From Aquatica leii (lineage: Eukaryota; Arthropoda; Insecta; Coleoptera; Lampyridae), in NCBI GenBank assembly GCA_035610365.1, contig CM069435.1, positions 62,369,389 to 62,433,388 of the forward strand: 64,000 nucleotides of DNA, written 5' to 3'. The notes under the pieces are model-generated. The model had not been told where the DNA came from. It worked only from the letters and a program-made list of their open reading frames with translations, and ran no database searches. The stretch's first letter is position 1, and the number at the start of each line of letters is the position of its first letter. The position numbers were made by a program, and so were the translations under genes. Positions 1 to 8,700 of the stretch are shown here, piece after piece.

Positions 1-552
1 AAAATATTGAATGAAACAGATTGAGAGAAAGCACACATTTGTAATTTATTATTATAAAAATAGCAGTAAACATTCAAATACACCTAAGCCTATTCGATAT
101 TTAATTTTTAACATATTTTATTTGTTGATTTACCTTTTATGTCAAGTTATCTAAATTTCACAAATATTTAAACATTTATAAATATTAAACACACATTTGA
201 TTTATTTAAGACAAGTTGTATTTTTATTTCAATTCAATATTTTTAAACTCTTTAAACTTGCATAATATATTTATAAATTTTTTTAAAATTTAGGTAATTA
301 AGTATTACAAAACTTGTTTGAGAAATTTACAAAAAAAGAATTGACACAATACGAATTATTAAAACAACTATAGTATTTTCTGCAGATGCTCAAAACACTA
401 AGGTAAATGTTTCAATTTATTAACAAAAGTGGTTTAACTTATGTTTTACACATACTATGTAAGAATGCTTTTCCAACTTATTTATTTTACAAAAAAATTA
501 AAAATTTATTTAAAAATCTAAATTAACTTAAAAATAGTTTTTTTTTAATTTT
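1..552. other. AT-rich non-coding stretch
   Basis: Very AT-rich sequence with no open frame, repeat or RNA structure that I can recognise on either strand. Confidence 0.6.
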
Positions 553-592
553 CAGTAACAGCACAGTATAATGTTTTTACAGTAAGATCACT
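553..592 (+). repeat. Left arm of an inverted repeat bracketing the Pao insertion
   Basis: This segment and the reverse complement of 7741-7787 share the blocks TATAATGTTTT and CAGTAAGATCACT in the same order, with a few bases of length difference between the blocks. The BEL/Pao element lies between the arms with its own target duplication. The arms therefore probably belong to an older element of about 1.3 kb that was split by Pao. A second shared motif (about 629-655 against 7678-7704, around the core CTCGYGGTAAYTAGC) is in direct, not inverted, orientation, so the structure is not a simple terminal inverted repeat. Confidence 0.5.
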
Positions 593-823
593 CTCAGGAA
601 TATTTTTCCGTAAAATTTCACGGAGCATGATCGACTCGCGGTAACTAGCGCAGCAGCTTATTTTTAGTATTTGTTATTGTTTACTGGTTTCATATCTTTT
701 TCAATACAATGTAATTAAAATTTTTGTGTACTATAATATTTATCATCTGTTTTCTAAAATAATAGTAGTAATACTTCGAAACTTAGTTTTTTCGTATACC
801 AGCTGATGCAATAAGGTAAATTT

Positions 824-1015
824 TTGAAAAGTAAATTCATACGTTTATATACATCGGTTGAATTATCTAGATGTAAAAAAAGGCTTAGAAATAGCGATCA
901 TACAGATTTGATGACAAAAGATGGTAACTATTGTTACAACCAAGTCAAAATATGCAACAGTAATTTTGAAGATGCTAAAAAATCAATTAAAACCAGATAC
1001 TGTTTAATTATTTAA
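824..1015 (+). pseudogene. THAP-domain-like fragment
   Basis: A short open frame of about 63 codons. Its second half reads like the C-terminal part of a THAP zinc finger, the DNA-binding domain of P-element-type transposases and related proteins: a spaced run of charged residues leading to KICNSNFED, where THAP domains have a C-x2-H-F pattern. The zinc-binding His is replaced by Asn and the AVP-type end is missing. No ATG opens the frame and no N-terminal C-x2/4-C pair is visible upstream, so this would be one internal exon at most. It lies inside the inverted repeats at 553-592 and 7741-7787, which fits a dead P-like or other THAP-carrying transposon. This is an inference from a weak pattern; it could equally be a chance open frame. 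Confidence 0.3.
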
Positions 1016-1358
1016 ATCAATAAGGTTAGAAGTTAGGACACCACGGGCAAACTGTCATAAATTGTTTTTTAAACGAATCGTGTACATATAAACGTTTTCT
1101 TTTAGTTTCAAAATTTATGAAACAAACGAGTTAATTAATACACACATCCAGTTCTACCGTTGATGGCGAGACGTAGGGTACGTAATTTATTGCTTTAAAG
1201 TTTTTTTTTAATTAATCAAATGTGTCATTGTAAGTTACAAGTACAACCGAATTGTAGTTTTCTATATTAAGATTTAGCAACGACTCCAGTTAAATCCGCG
1301 AAAGGTATAGATTAATATATAGTCTTTAATAAAGTATTATTTTTTCTTTGTTTTTCAG

Positions 1359-1450
1359 ATGTTTTTTTGCAAACCTCATCAGCATTGACTGCAAATACTC
1401 AAATTAAAGCTGCGGAGAAAATTGGATGTCTGTCGAAAAGTTGTGTGTAA
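1359..1450 (+). other. Exon-like open segment after a splice-acceptor-like tract
   Basis: A pyrimidine-rich tract ending in TTTTTCAG at 1351-1358 is followed by 29 open codons starting VFLQTSSALTANTQ and ending at TAA 1448-1450. An AATAAA lies at 1489-1494. This resembles a short last exon with its polyadenylation signal. I do not recognise the peptide. It could be the tail of the same THAP-like element, or chance. Confidence 0.2.
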
Positions 1451-1632
1451 AGAAAAAATCGTGGTTTGTAATGCTTCATGTTCTATGAAATAAATTTTAG
1501 TTACTTTTATTGAATTTTAAATTCAAAAATAAATAGTTTGTTTTAACAGTATTAAATAATTTCTGTTGTTATTAGATAAATAGCATAAAATTGATTTAAA
1601 AAGAAAATAACATCAGGCGTGAAAAAGTGAAT

Positions 1633-1637
1633 GGCAT
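1633..1637. repeat. Target-site duplication, left copy (Pao copy 1)
   Basis: GGCAT directly precedes the LTR start TGTATCGG. The same GGCAT directly follows the other LTR at 7612-7616. Five bases is the usual duplication for BEL/Pao integration. Confidence 0.93.
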
Positions 1638-1826
1638 TGTATCGGCTCGTATGTGCTTACAAATAAAAGAATTCTTGCGGTTTTTATAATTTTAATTTTA
1701 ACATCTTAGTCACTACTTCAGTAAAGTTCGTACAAACGGTCAGCACGGAACAGCGGCTGGCGCTAAAGTGGTTGCTGTTAAATACCCTTATACCTGCTAC
1801 TTAAAATTACTGTAAAGGCGCCGACA
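1638..1826 (-). repeat. 3' LTR of Pao copy 1
   Basis: 189 bp, identical to 7423-7611 except at the fourth base (A against T) and one T/A in the CCCTTAT(A/T)CCTGC tract. On the plus strand it starts TGTATCGG and ends GCCGACA. An AT-rich TTATAAAAA box on the minus strand (around 1681-1689, and at the same place in the other LTR) is a candidate core promoter. Confidence 0.95.
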
Positions 1827-1991
1827 TGCCGCCACATCTTGAAAGGTTTGCCTTTCAAAACATAAAAAATGTGAGCTTAATTACATTTCTAAACAAACAA
1901 AACATGGAAAATTAAAAAAGTTACATTCTTATATTTCCTAAATATATGAAGTTTATCAAAAAATATAAAATTTAATCACATCACTAAAACA
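1827..1991 (-). other. Pao copy 1 3' untranslated region with purine-rich priming tract
   Basis: Lies between the integrase stop and the 3' LTR. In element orientation the LTR is directly preceded by AAGATGTGGCGGCA, a purine-rich run in the position where second-strand synthesis is primed in LTR elements. No open frame. Confidence 0.6.
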
Positions 1992-3608
1992 CTAATTTAT
2001 TGGTAACAAACACAATTTAGTCACTGCACGTTTGAAAATACCATTATTTGTTTTAACTGACACTACTCGCACTAAGTCATCATTTCCTTTATATATTTCT
2101 ACTATTCTTCCTAATGCCCATGTGTTAGGTGGAAGTTGTTCGTCGCGTAGAAGAACCATTGTGCCTACCACTGGTTGAGTGCCCGTGCGATGCCATTTGC
2201 TTCGAGGATGTAATTCCGTTAAATAATCTGTTGACCAACGCTTCCAAAAATGTTGTTTGATTTTGCAAATGTGTTGCCAACGTGTAAGACGATTGGTTGA
2301 AATATTGGTGACATCTTCTTCAATTGGGATAATCAGCGAATCTCCAATAAGGAAATGCGCAGGAGTTAGAACGGAGAGATCATTTGGATCGTTGGATATG
2401 GGGAAAAGTGGTCGAGAGTTAATGCATGCTTCAATTTGTGTCAAAAGAGTATAAAGTTCCTCATACGTCAATAATGTATCTCTAACAACTCTATTTAAGT
2501 GATATTTTACCTTTTTCACACCTGCTTCCCACAGACCGCCAAAATGTGGAGCTCGTGGTGGAATAAAATGCCACGTAATATTTTTTTCAGCTAAATTTTG
2601 TATGATATTTGTAAACGAATTTGATCTGAATAATTCCCTTAATTCACGATAGGCTCCTACAAAAGTAGTTCCGTTATCCGAATATAGATTTGCAATCATT
2701 CCACGCCTTGCAATAAAACGTTTAAGAGTGTTTAAAAATGATTCAGAAGTTGCGTCTGACACGAGTTCTATGTGGATTGCTTTTGTAGCCAAGCATACAA
2801 ATAAAACGATATAAACCTTTAATTGACGTTTTCTTCCGCGTCCGCGACTTTCCTTAATTTTAAGTGGACCGGCATAATCAACTCCCGTATTAAGAAAAGG
2901 TCGAGTTAGTTCTAATCTTTCTTTTGGTAAGTCGCCCATTTTTTGTTCGAGCATTTTAGGGTTGTTTCGAAAACATGTCACACATTTATTAATAATTTTT
3001 CTTACAATATTTCGTCCTGAGATTGGCCAATACCTTAACCTTAAAGTAGCTAATGTAGCTTGTGGACCCGAATGTAATTGGTGGAGATGTTCTTGCCTAA
3101 CAAGTATATGTGTTATGTGGTGATTGCACGGTAAAAGAATTGGAAATTTTGTATCGTATGACAACCTTGCATTTCGTAGTCTTCCACCTACCCGAAGAAT
3201 GCCTTCAGGGTCAATAAATGGGTTTAATGAAATAATTTTACTATTTCGTGGAAGTTCCTTGTTATGTTTTAAATGATTCATTTCGAACTTAAATGCTTGC
3301 TCTTGTATTAGTTTAATAATAAATACTTTTGATTGATTAAGTTCTTTGTATGTTAGATAGGGTAATAAACACTTATTCAAATTTAAACAATTATTTTTAA
3401 ATCGGAGTATATAAGATATAATTCGTTGTAGTTTTGTAAATGAAGAATATTTCTGTATTAAATTGAAAAAAATATTGTTTGTAGTTGTTGTAGTACATGT
3501 AGCAAATTTAATATTTCTTTGTTCGGGCAAATCAAAATTATTGTCTTTAAGCGAGTTACTTGGCCACTTGTGTGTGTCATTTAATAAAACTTTGGACCAT
3601 GCAGCCAT
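1992..3608 (-). CDS. BEL/Pao integrase (C-terminal part of pol)
   Basis: 538 codons. It inserts the element's cDNA into host DNA. Residues about 130-215 hold the H2C2 zinc-binding domain (HLHQLH followed by KCVTC). The catalytic core carries the acidic triad in VDYAGP (D244), YSDNGT (D311) and GGLWEAG (E361). Residues about 440-535 form the DUF5641-like tail typical of Pao (WALGRIVEIY, then VVSVKT, then VTKLCLLP). The frame opens only because the preceding pol frame ends at 3581: the first residues (from the ATG at 3608) overlap the last codons of the previous frame and are read -1 to it, at a short T run. No X-XXY-YYZ slippery heptamer is present, so a lost base is more likely than programmed shifting. 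The true start is not this ATG. No frame break is seen inside the integrase. Confidence 0.93.
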   Translation of the reverse strand: MAAWSKVLLNDTHKWPSNSLKDNNFDLPEQRNIKFATCTTTTTNNIFFNLIQKYSSFTKLQRIISYILRFKNNCLNLNKCLLPYLTYKELNQSKVFIIKLIQEQAFKFEMNHLKHNKELPRNSKIISLNPFIDPEGILRVGGRLRNARLSYDTKFPILLPCNHHITHILVRQEHLHQLHSGPQATLATLRLRYWPISGRNIVRKIINKCVTCFRNNPKMLEQKMGDLPKERLELTRPFLNTGVDYAGPLKIKESRGRGRKRQLKVYIVLFVCLATKAIHIELVSDATSESFLNTLKRFIARRGMIANLYSDNGTTFVGAYRELRELFRSNSFTNIIQNLAEKNITWHFIPPRAPHFGGLWEAGVKKVKYHLNRVVRDTLLTYEELYTLLTQIEACINSRPLFPISNDPNDLSVLTPAHFLIGDSLIIPIEEDVTNISTNRLTRWQHICKIKQHFWKRWSTDYLTELHPRSKWHRTGTQPVVGTMVLLRDEQLPPNTWALGRIVEIYKGNDDLVRVVSVKTNNGIFKRAVTKLCLLPIN

Positions 3609-6600
3609 AAATCAGATGTTATACATTTAAGCGAGGTGGTGCCACGTGAAATTAAATCAGAAGGGTTAAAATTTGAAGGAACGTGACGCCATTCGTAAGA
3701 GGTGGTTAAATTTTGAATTTGTGATACTCGATTCGCTACAAAAGTAGTCCATCGTGATGACTCTGCAGCTAACCAAGCGAGTACAATCATTGAGTCTGTC
3801 CAAAGATATGTCTTATAAATGTCTAATTGTAAAACTGGAATTACTTTATTTACTAATTCGGCCAGTAAAAGAGCTGCACAGAGTTCCAAACGTGGTAAAG
3901 ATATTTTTTTCAAAGGTGCAATACGCGATTTCGAACATAATAAATTCACAGAAATGGTTTGATCTTGATTGACTGTACGTAAATACAAACATGCGCCGTA
4001 ACAGGATTCAGAGGCATCTGCAAATCCATGCACTTCAAATTGAAAAGGTTGCAAACAAGTTACTCTTCGCGGAATCTCAACTGTTTCAAGAGCTTGTAAA
4101 ACATCAACGAATTGAAACCATTTACTTTTTAGAGGATTTGGTATTGGATCGTCCCATTCTAATTTTAGAGTCCAGAGTGTTTGCATAATTAATTTTGCTG
4201 TCGTAATAATTGGACCTATTAAACCTAGAGGATCGAATGTTTGTGATATTTGAGAGAGCAATATTCTTTTTGTTAATTTATTAGAAATCGAATTTTTTGT
4301 TATTTTGTATTTGAACGTATCAGTACGTTGGTTCCATATTAAACCTAAAGTTTTAGATTCTACATCTTTTATAAAGTCGATTGTCGTATTTTCAGATATT
4401 GATATACCTTCTAACAGTTTATTATTGTTTGAACCAAATTTTGTTAGATCGAATTGACCTTTTGATAATATCAATAGAATTTCATTTCGTAACTTAATTG
4501 CTTCGTCTACAGTATTAGCTCCTGTTAACAAGTCGTCAACATAAAAATCATTGAGTATTACTTTTGATGCTGTAGGATAAACTGATTTATGCTCTAAGGC
4601 AATTTGATGAAGCGAACGTATAGCTAAAAAAGGAACAGAAGTAGTGCCGTAAGTTACAGTTGCTAATTGATAAGTTTTTAATTCTTCTTGTGGATCATTG
4701 CGCCAAATAATTCTTTGGAATTTTCTATCGGATTCGTGAATAAGAACCTGTCTGTACATTTTTTTAATATCTGCGGTAAAAGCAACTGCATGAGTGCGGA
4801 ATCTTAAAAGAATTGAACAAAGGTCTTGTTGAATAGTAGGACCTGCCATTAATAAATCGTTTAAGCTAACATTTGATGTCGATTTTGCGGAACCGTCGAA
4901 AACTACTCTCACCTTTGTTGTACTACTATTATTATTTACTACGGCATGGTGAGGTAGAAAAAACTGTGGATTTATTTCTTTTTGCAACGAGTTATAATCT
5001 AATAATTCCATGTGTCCTAATTTTAAATATTCTTTCATAAAATTACGGTACGCTATTTGTAATTGCGGGTTTTTATTTAACCTTTTTTCTAAAGATAAAA
5101 ATCGATTTACTGCCTGTTCTTTAGATTCCCCTAATTTTATTGGATCATCTTTTAATGGTAAACGTACTATAAACCTACCATCTGCAGATCTCGAGTGAGT
5201 GCCAATAAAATGAGCTTCGCATGTTTGATCATCCTTAGATAAAACCTTAATATTTGTTTCTTCAATTTCCCAAAATTTTTTAATCGATTTGTCTAATGCT
5301 TTAATATTTAAATTACATTGTAGTTTGTTTTGTGTTTGGAGTAGTTTATTTTGAATTGTACCACCTACTACCCAACCCAATTTTGTTCTTTGCCAAAACG
5401 GTTGGTCTTTGGAAAATTGAATTTTTTCTAGCATTAATAAATCCCAAAATAATTGTGCACCAATTAAAATGTCTACATTATTAGGGAAGGCAAATGTAGG
5501 ATCGGCCAAAGTAATATTTTTTGGAATATGAATAAATTGAGATATATTTTGATGGGGCAGTTTGCTTGTTATTTCCTTTATTACTAAACAATTTAAATTT
5601 GCAGAATAATTTTCGCATCGTGATTTTATAAGAACATTAACCGATTTATTTACTGATGATTGAATTTGATTAATGCCCATAATGGGAATATTTATTTGAT
5701 CAGGCTTTAGTTTTAATTTCTTACATAACGCTTCTGAAATAAAATGATTTTGAGAACCTACATCTAGTAAGCACCTACAATTATGCAAGAATCCATTGTG
5801 ATCTTCAATTTGAATTATTGCTGTTGATAGAAGAGTCTCTACTGGGTTTAGTATTTTACAATGGTTATTTACTACTGCGTTTGATAATGTGCAGTTATTA
5901 TCGCGAACATTGGAGGTATTTGGAATTACGTGATTTGAAATAGGATATTCACGATGTAGTAACGTGTGATGTTTTTTGTTACATCTTCGACATAACATAC
6001 TTGAATGACACTTGCTTATATGGTGATTTCCTAAGCAATTAATACAAATTTTGTGTTTAATAACTTCATTATAACGTGATTCTGGACTTAATCTTTTAAA
6101 TTGCGAGCACTGATACACGTCGTGAGTTTCCTTACAGATTAGACATTTACTTGTATTTGCGGTTAGAAAATTATTTGATATTCCCGATTTGCGATTATAC
6201 ATGATTTCTTGAGAACTAGGAATAAAAGGTTTTCTTGTAAAATTGGTATCAGTTGCAATTGATTCTAAAACTAAGCTACGTTTTGTCAAGAAGTCATGTA
6301 TTTCTGCGTATGTAGGAAGTTCCGCGGCAAATTTATTCGACTCCCATTCCTTCTTCCCGGCAATGTCCAGTTTCGAACTAATAAAATGAATCAAAATTGC
6401 GTCCCATGCGTCAACAGGAAGACCTAACGTTTTTAAAGCGCATAAGTGAGTGTTTAATGTATCTAAAAATTTTCGAATTGATGAAGCGGAGTCCTTTGTA
6501 ACGTGCGGTAAATTAAAGATTGAATCTAAATGAGTTTTAATTATTAACCGTTTGTTTTCGTATCGCGATTTTAATAACATTAGTGCGTTGTTATAATTAT

Positions 6601-6652
6601 CGGATGTCAGTGAAAGTGAACTGATAATATCGCTGCTTCGCCACGTAAACAT
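3581..6652 (-). CDS. BEL/Pao gag C-terminus, protease, reverse transcriptase and RNase H
   Basis: 1023 codons holding the central polyprotein. Residues about 10-135 continue the DUF1759 gag domain. Zinc knuckles of the C-x2-C-x3-H-x4-C type lie at about 170-182 and 203-215, with a further C/H cluster at 221-233. The aspartic protease motif is LLDVGSQ (D297), with Val where Ser or Thr is usual. Reverse transcriptase spans about 570-760, with VRVVFDGSAK, FTADIKKMYRQ and the catalytic YVDDLL (704-709). RNase H spans about 870-1000, with FADASE (D879), LPRLELCAA (E923) and YLWTDS (D953). It would copy the element RNA into DNA inside gag particles. The ATG at 6652 is incidental: it lies out of frame inside the upstream gag segment, and the sense joins by a -1 change near 6620. 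The frame ends at 3581, where integrase continues in another frame. Confidence 0.93.
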   Translation of the reverse strand: MFTWRSSDIISSLSLTSDNYNNALMLLKSRYENKRLIIKTHLDSIFNLPHVTKDSASSIRKFLDTLNTHLCALKTLGLPVDAWDAILIHFISSKLDIAGKKEWESNKFAAELPTYAEIHDFLTKRSLVLESIATDTNFTRKPFIPSSQEIMYNRKSGISNNFLTANTSKCLICKETHDVYQCSQFKRLSPESRYNEVIKHKICINCLGNHHISKCHSSMLCRRCNKKHHTLLHREYPISNHVIPNTSNVRDNNCTLSNAVVNNHCKILNPVETLLSTAIIQIEDHNGFLHNCRCLLDVGSQNHFISEALCKKLKLKPDQINIPIMGINQIQSSVNKSVNVLIKSRCENYSANLNCLVIKEITSKLPHQNISQFIHIPKNITLADPTFAFPNNVDILIGAQLFWDLLMLEKIQFSKDQPFWQRTKLGWVVGGTIQNKLLQTQNKLQCNLNIKALDKSIKKFWEIEETNIKVLSKDDQTCEAHFIGTHSRSADGRFIVRLPLKDDPIKLGESKEQAVNRFLSLEKRLNKNPQLQIAYRNFMKEYLKLGHMELLDYNSLQKEINPQFFLPHHAVVNNNSSTTKVRVVFDGSAKSTSNVSLNDLLMAGPTIQQDLCSILLRFRTHAVAFTADIKKMYRQVLIHESDRKFQRIIWRNDPQEELKTYQLATVTYGTTSVPFLAIRSLHQIALEHKSVYPTASKVILNDFYVDDLLTGANTVDEAIKLRNEILLILSKGQFDLTKFGSNNNKLLEGISISENTTIDFIKDVESKTLGLIWNQRTDTFKYKITKNSISNKLTKRILLSQISQTFDPLGLIGPIITTAKLIMQTLWTLKLEWDDPIPNPLKSKWFQFVDVLQALETVEIPRRVTCLQPFQFEVHGFADASESCYGACLYLRTVNQDQTISVNLLCSKSRIAPLKKISLPRLELCAALLLAELVNKVIPVLQLDIYKTYLWTDSMIVLAWLAAESSRWTTFVANRVSQIQNLTTSYEWRHVPSNFNPSDLISRGTTSLKCITSDLWLHGPKFY

Positions 6653-7023
6653 GATTTCAAATAATGGAATTTTTGAGTGTTGTCTAGTTTTTCATTGTTG
6701 TGTATTAATGAAATAAAGGTGTCATAAAACGTTACCCACTGACTGTATTGGCCATCAAAGGTGTTTAAGTTTAAAACCGGTAGTTTTACTTCAATACCGA
6801 AATTATTTTGCATTTGAGTTGAACAACCTGCATTGCTCGGGTTTGAAGTACCTGCGTTACCGTTATTTATTAGGGTCGAAATATGAGTAACCGTTTTTGC
6901 AAATTCAGTTTCAAATTCTTCAGTTTTTTTTCTATGTAATTCAACATTATCGCGATCTAATAATTCTATTTCGTTTGCTATTTCGGTGTATTGATCCCAT
7001 GCCGGCAACGTTTCATTTAACAC
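6607..7023 (-). CDS. BEL/Pao gag N-terminal region (DUF1759 start)
   Basis: 138 codons. The structural protein forms the particle in which reverse transcription takes place. The first half (about 1-50) is acidic and probably coiled. Residues 80-101 carry the DUF1759 signature LPVLNL followed by FDGQYSQWVTF, and KFHYLKSCLRGEAA (118-131) is the hallmark Pao gag block. After this block the frame runs into a stop within eight residues, while the next frame continues the domain, so one base appears to have been lost here. The ATG at 7023 is not the natural start, because matching coding sequence continues upstream in another frame to an ATG at 7138. Confidence 0.88.
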   Translation of the reverse strand: MLNETLPAWDQYTEIANEIELLDRDNVELHRKKTEEFETEFAKTVTHISTLINNGNAGTSNPSNAGCSTQMQNNFGIEVKLPVLNLNTFDGQYSQWVTFYDTFISLIHNNEKLDNTQKFHYLKSCLRGEAAILSVHFH

Positions 7024-7051
7024 AAACTTTAAAGTCTTTAATTCATATCTT

Positions 7052-7138
7052 TTAGAAATTTTGATACGTTGTCTTAAGTCGCGTTAAACGTGTTTTAATT
7101 TGTCCGCGTCTGTGTATTAGAGTATCTAAATCTGCCAT
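7052..7138 (-). pseudogene. True gag start of Pao copy 1, cut off by a frame change
   Basis: From the ATG at 7138 the minus strand reads MADLDTLIHRRGQIKTRL, then runs to a stop at 7052-7054. Short openings of this kind are normal for Pao gag. After about residue 21 the sense passes to the frame of the following segment (7023-6607), which is +1 relative to this one. This is the first of the three frame breaks in this element. Confidence 0.75.
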
Positions 7139-7409
7139 TGCAACGAATTGAAGAAATTATTCTATATGTAACTATTTATTTTATTTGCATGAATTCCATG
7201 CAAAATTTACAAATTAATTCAGTATTCTGAATTTAGTAGTTTTGAGTTAGAAGACTGTATACTTTTTTGACACATACAAGCAATTAAAGAATGTTAGTAT
7301 TAGCAGGAAGAGATTCACTTACCCAATTTGTGTTTTGGCGTGTTAAATTGCGGTGTAGATTTTGCGGTATCGATTTGCGGATTAAAAATTTTTCATTTAC
7401 TGGTATTTT

Positions 7410-7422
7410 GCTCGAAGGACCA
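7410..7422 (-). promoter_or_regulatory. Primer-binding site, tRNA-Tyr
   Basis: Immediately inside the 5' LTR the minus strand reads TGGTCCTTCGAGC. This is complementary to the 3' end of insect tRNA-Tyr, whose acceptor stem begins CCTTCGA and whose 3' end is GCTCGAAGGA plus CCA. Thirteen contiguous bases match; the next bases do not. The tRNA identity is from memory of the Drosophila sequence. Confidence 0.85.
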
Positions 7423-7611
7423 TGTTTCGGCTCGTATGTGCTTACAAATAAAAGAATTCTTGCGGTTTTTATAATTTTAATTTTAACATCTTAGTCACTA
7501 CTTCAGTAAAGTTCGTACAAACGGTCAGCACGGAACAGCGGCTGGCGCTAAAGTGGTTGCTGTTAAATACCCTTATTCCTGCTACTTAAAATTACTGTAA
7601 AGGCGCCGACA
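7423..7611 (-). repeat. 5' LTR of Pao copy 1
   Basis: 189 bp, TG...CA, differing from 1638-1826 at two bases. Followed by the duplicated GGCAT at 7612-7616. It would hold the promoter driving transcription towards lower coordinates. Confidence 0.95.
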
Positions 7612-7740
7612 GGCATCGACGCTTTAAGTTAAAAATATTTAAAATTTGAATTTAGCGCTAAAAATTCTCGCACTCAAATCAACTCGTGGTAATTAGCACA
7701 AGAAACATTTTTAGAACAAACACCAAAGGTGCCGACAAGA

Positions 7741-7787
7741 AGTGATCTTACTGGATCTGAAAACATTATATTGTGGTAACAGTAAGT
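7741..7787 (-). repeat. Right arm of the inverted repeat around the Pao insertion
   Basis: Reverse complement of the arm at 553-592 (blocks CAGTAAGATCACT and TATAATGTTTT). See the left arm for the interpretation. Confidence 0.5.
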
Positions 7788-8700
7788 AACGCATAATTGT
7801 ATTTATAGAGCACCTTTTGATACACTGTTATTAAAACTAGTAATACAGTGCACGCAGCTTAGTAGAATCACGACTTGAGATTTTTGATCACAATAATATC
7901 AACATCCAAAATTTAGAAGAAACATCAAACAAATGTTTACTAGTTAAAAACCAGTAAATAGCTACATATTTCTTCTCAGTAATTTGTTGACACTAAAAAT
8001 AAAAATAAATACAAAATAAGGATGTCATATAAGACATAGTTAAATGAAATTGTTAATATATGCTTTCCAAGTTAATTCGGAAAGATAACTCATTACATAC
8101 AGATGTTTAAATAAGATAATGTTACGTAGGTCAAACTAAATATGCAAAACAAGTATTTTTAAGGTACAATGATAAAGTTTTTCAATCAATTGTAAAATAA
8201 AGTACTAAAAAATCCATGCAAAATAGGTTGTTGTTCATGTGTACAAGGTGTACCTTAAGTACGACTTACAAACACAAGAAGTAATTTCATTATGGCATTA
8301 AATGAAAATTTTTTCGTTAAACATTTTGTCTAAAGCGTCTCAGTTTTGAGATAATTGCGATAAAAATTTTCAGGCGGATCTTGACTATCTAAACAAATAG
8401 AAATTGTTTGTTGATTGTAACTATACGGTAAATGATGAGTGTAAATGCTGTAAAATTAGTGAAACGTATTGATGTATTGTGTAACTTACTGTTTTCTTTA
8501 ATTTTCCATCAGCTACAAAATCAACTATAACTAAAATAATTAAAACATACAGTAATATAGTAATGTTTATTTTTTAGCATTATTACTGACCTAGCTTAAC
8601 AATATGTACTTTGTAATATACGGTGAGTGTAATTATAACCTCCACACGTAGATTATAGAATGAGCAATATCCCAATAGACAATTGCCTTTAATGAACTTT
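7788..8700. other. AT-rich spacer
   Basis: No coding frame, repeat or RNA gene recognised. Confidence 0.5.

Larger units (their letters stand above)
1638..7611 (-). mobile_element. Nearly complete BEL/Pao LTR retrotransposon (copy 1)
   Basis: A 5974-bp element read from the minus strand. In element order it has a 5' LTR (7423-7611), a tRNA-Tyr primer site (7410-7422), gag (from 7138), protease, reverse transcriptase, RNase H and integrase (to 1992), a purine-rich stretch and a 3' LTR (1638-1826). LTRs begin TG and end CA, are both 189 bp and differ at two positions, so insertion was recent. Both sides carry GGCAT. The domain order (DUF1759 gag, zinc knuckles, DUF1758-type protease, RT, RNase H, H2C2 plus DDE integrase, DUF5641-type tail) is diagnostic of Pao rather than Ty3/gypsy or copia. 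The polyprotein is broken by three single-base frame changes (near 7060, 6620 and 3590), so this copy cannot make the full product as it stands unless these are sequence errors. Confidence 0.95.

Noticed and set aside
1366..1384. CTGATGAGG on the minus strand at 1370
   Set aside because: No stem II and no GAAA core follow, only a poly-A run.
3581..3608. Programmed frameshift between RNase H and integrase of Pao copy 1
   Set aside because: The codons at the T run do not allow tRNA re-pairing in the -1 frame; a shortened homopolymer explains it.
3754..5198. Several plus-strand open frames of 60-72 codons
   Set aside because: They are antisense shadows of the Pao pol frame.
6607..6652. Programmed -1 frameshift site between the gag and pol frames of Pao copy 1
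   Set aside because: No X-XXY-YYZ slippery heptamer in the overlap and no obvious downstream pseudoknot; BEL/Pao normally uses a single gag-pol frame, so a lost base is simpler.
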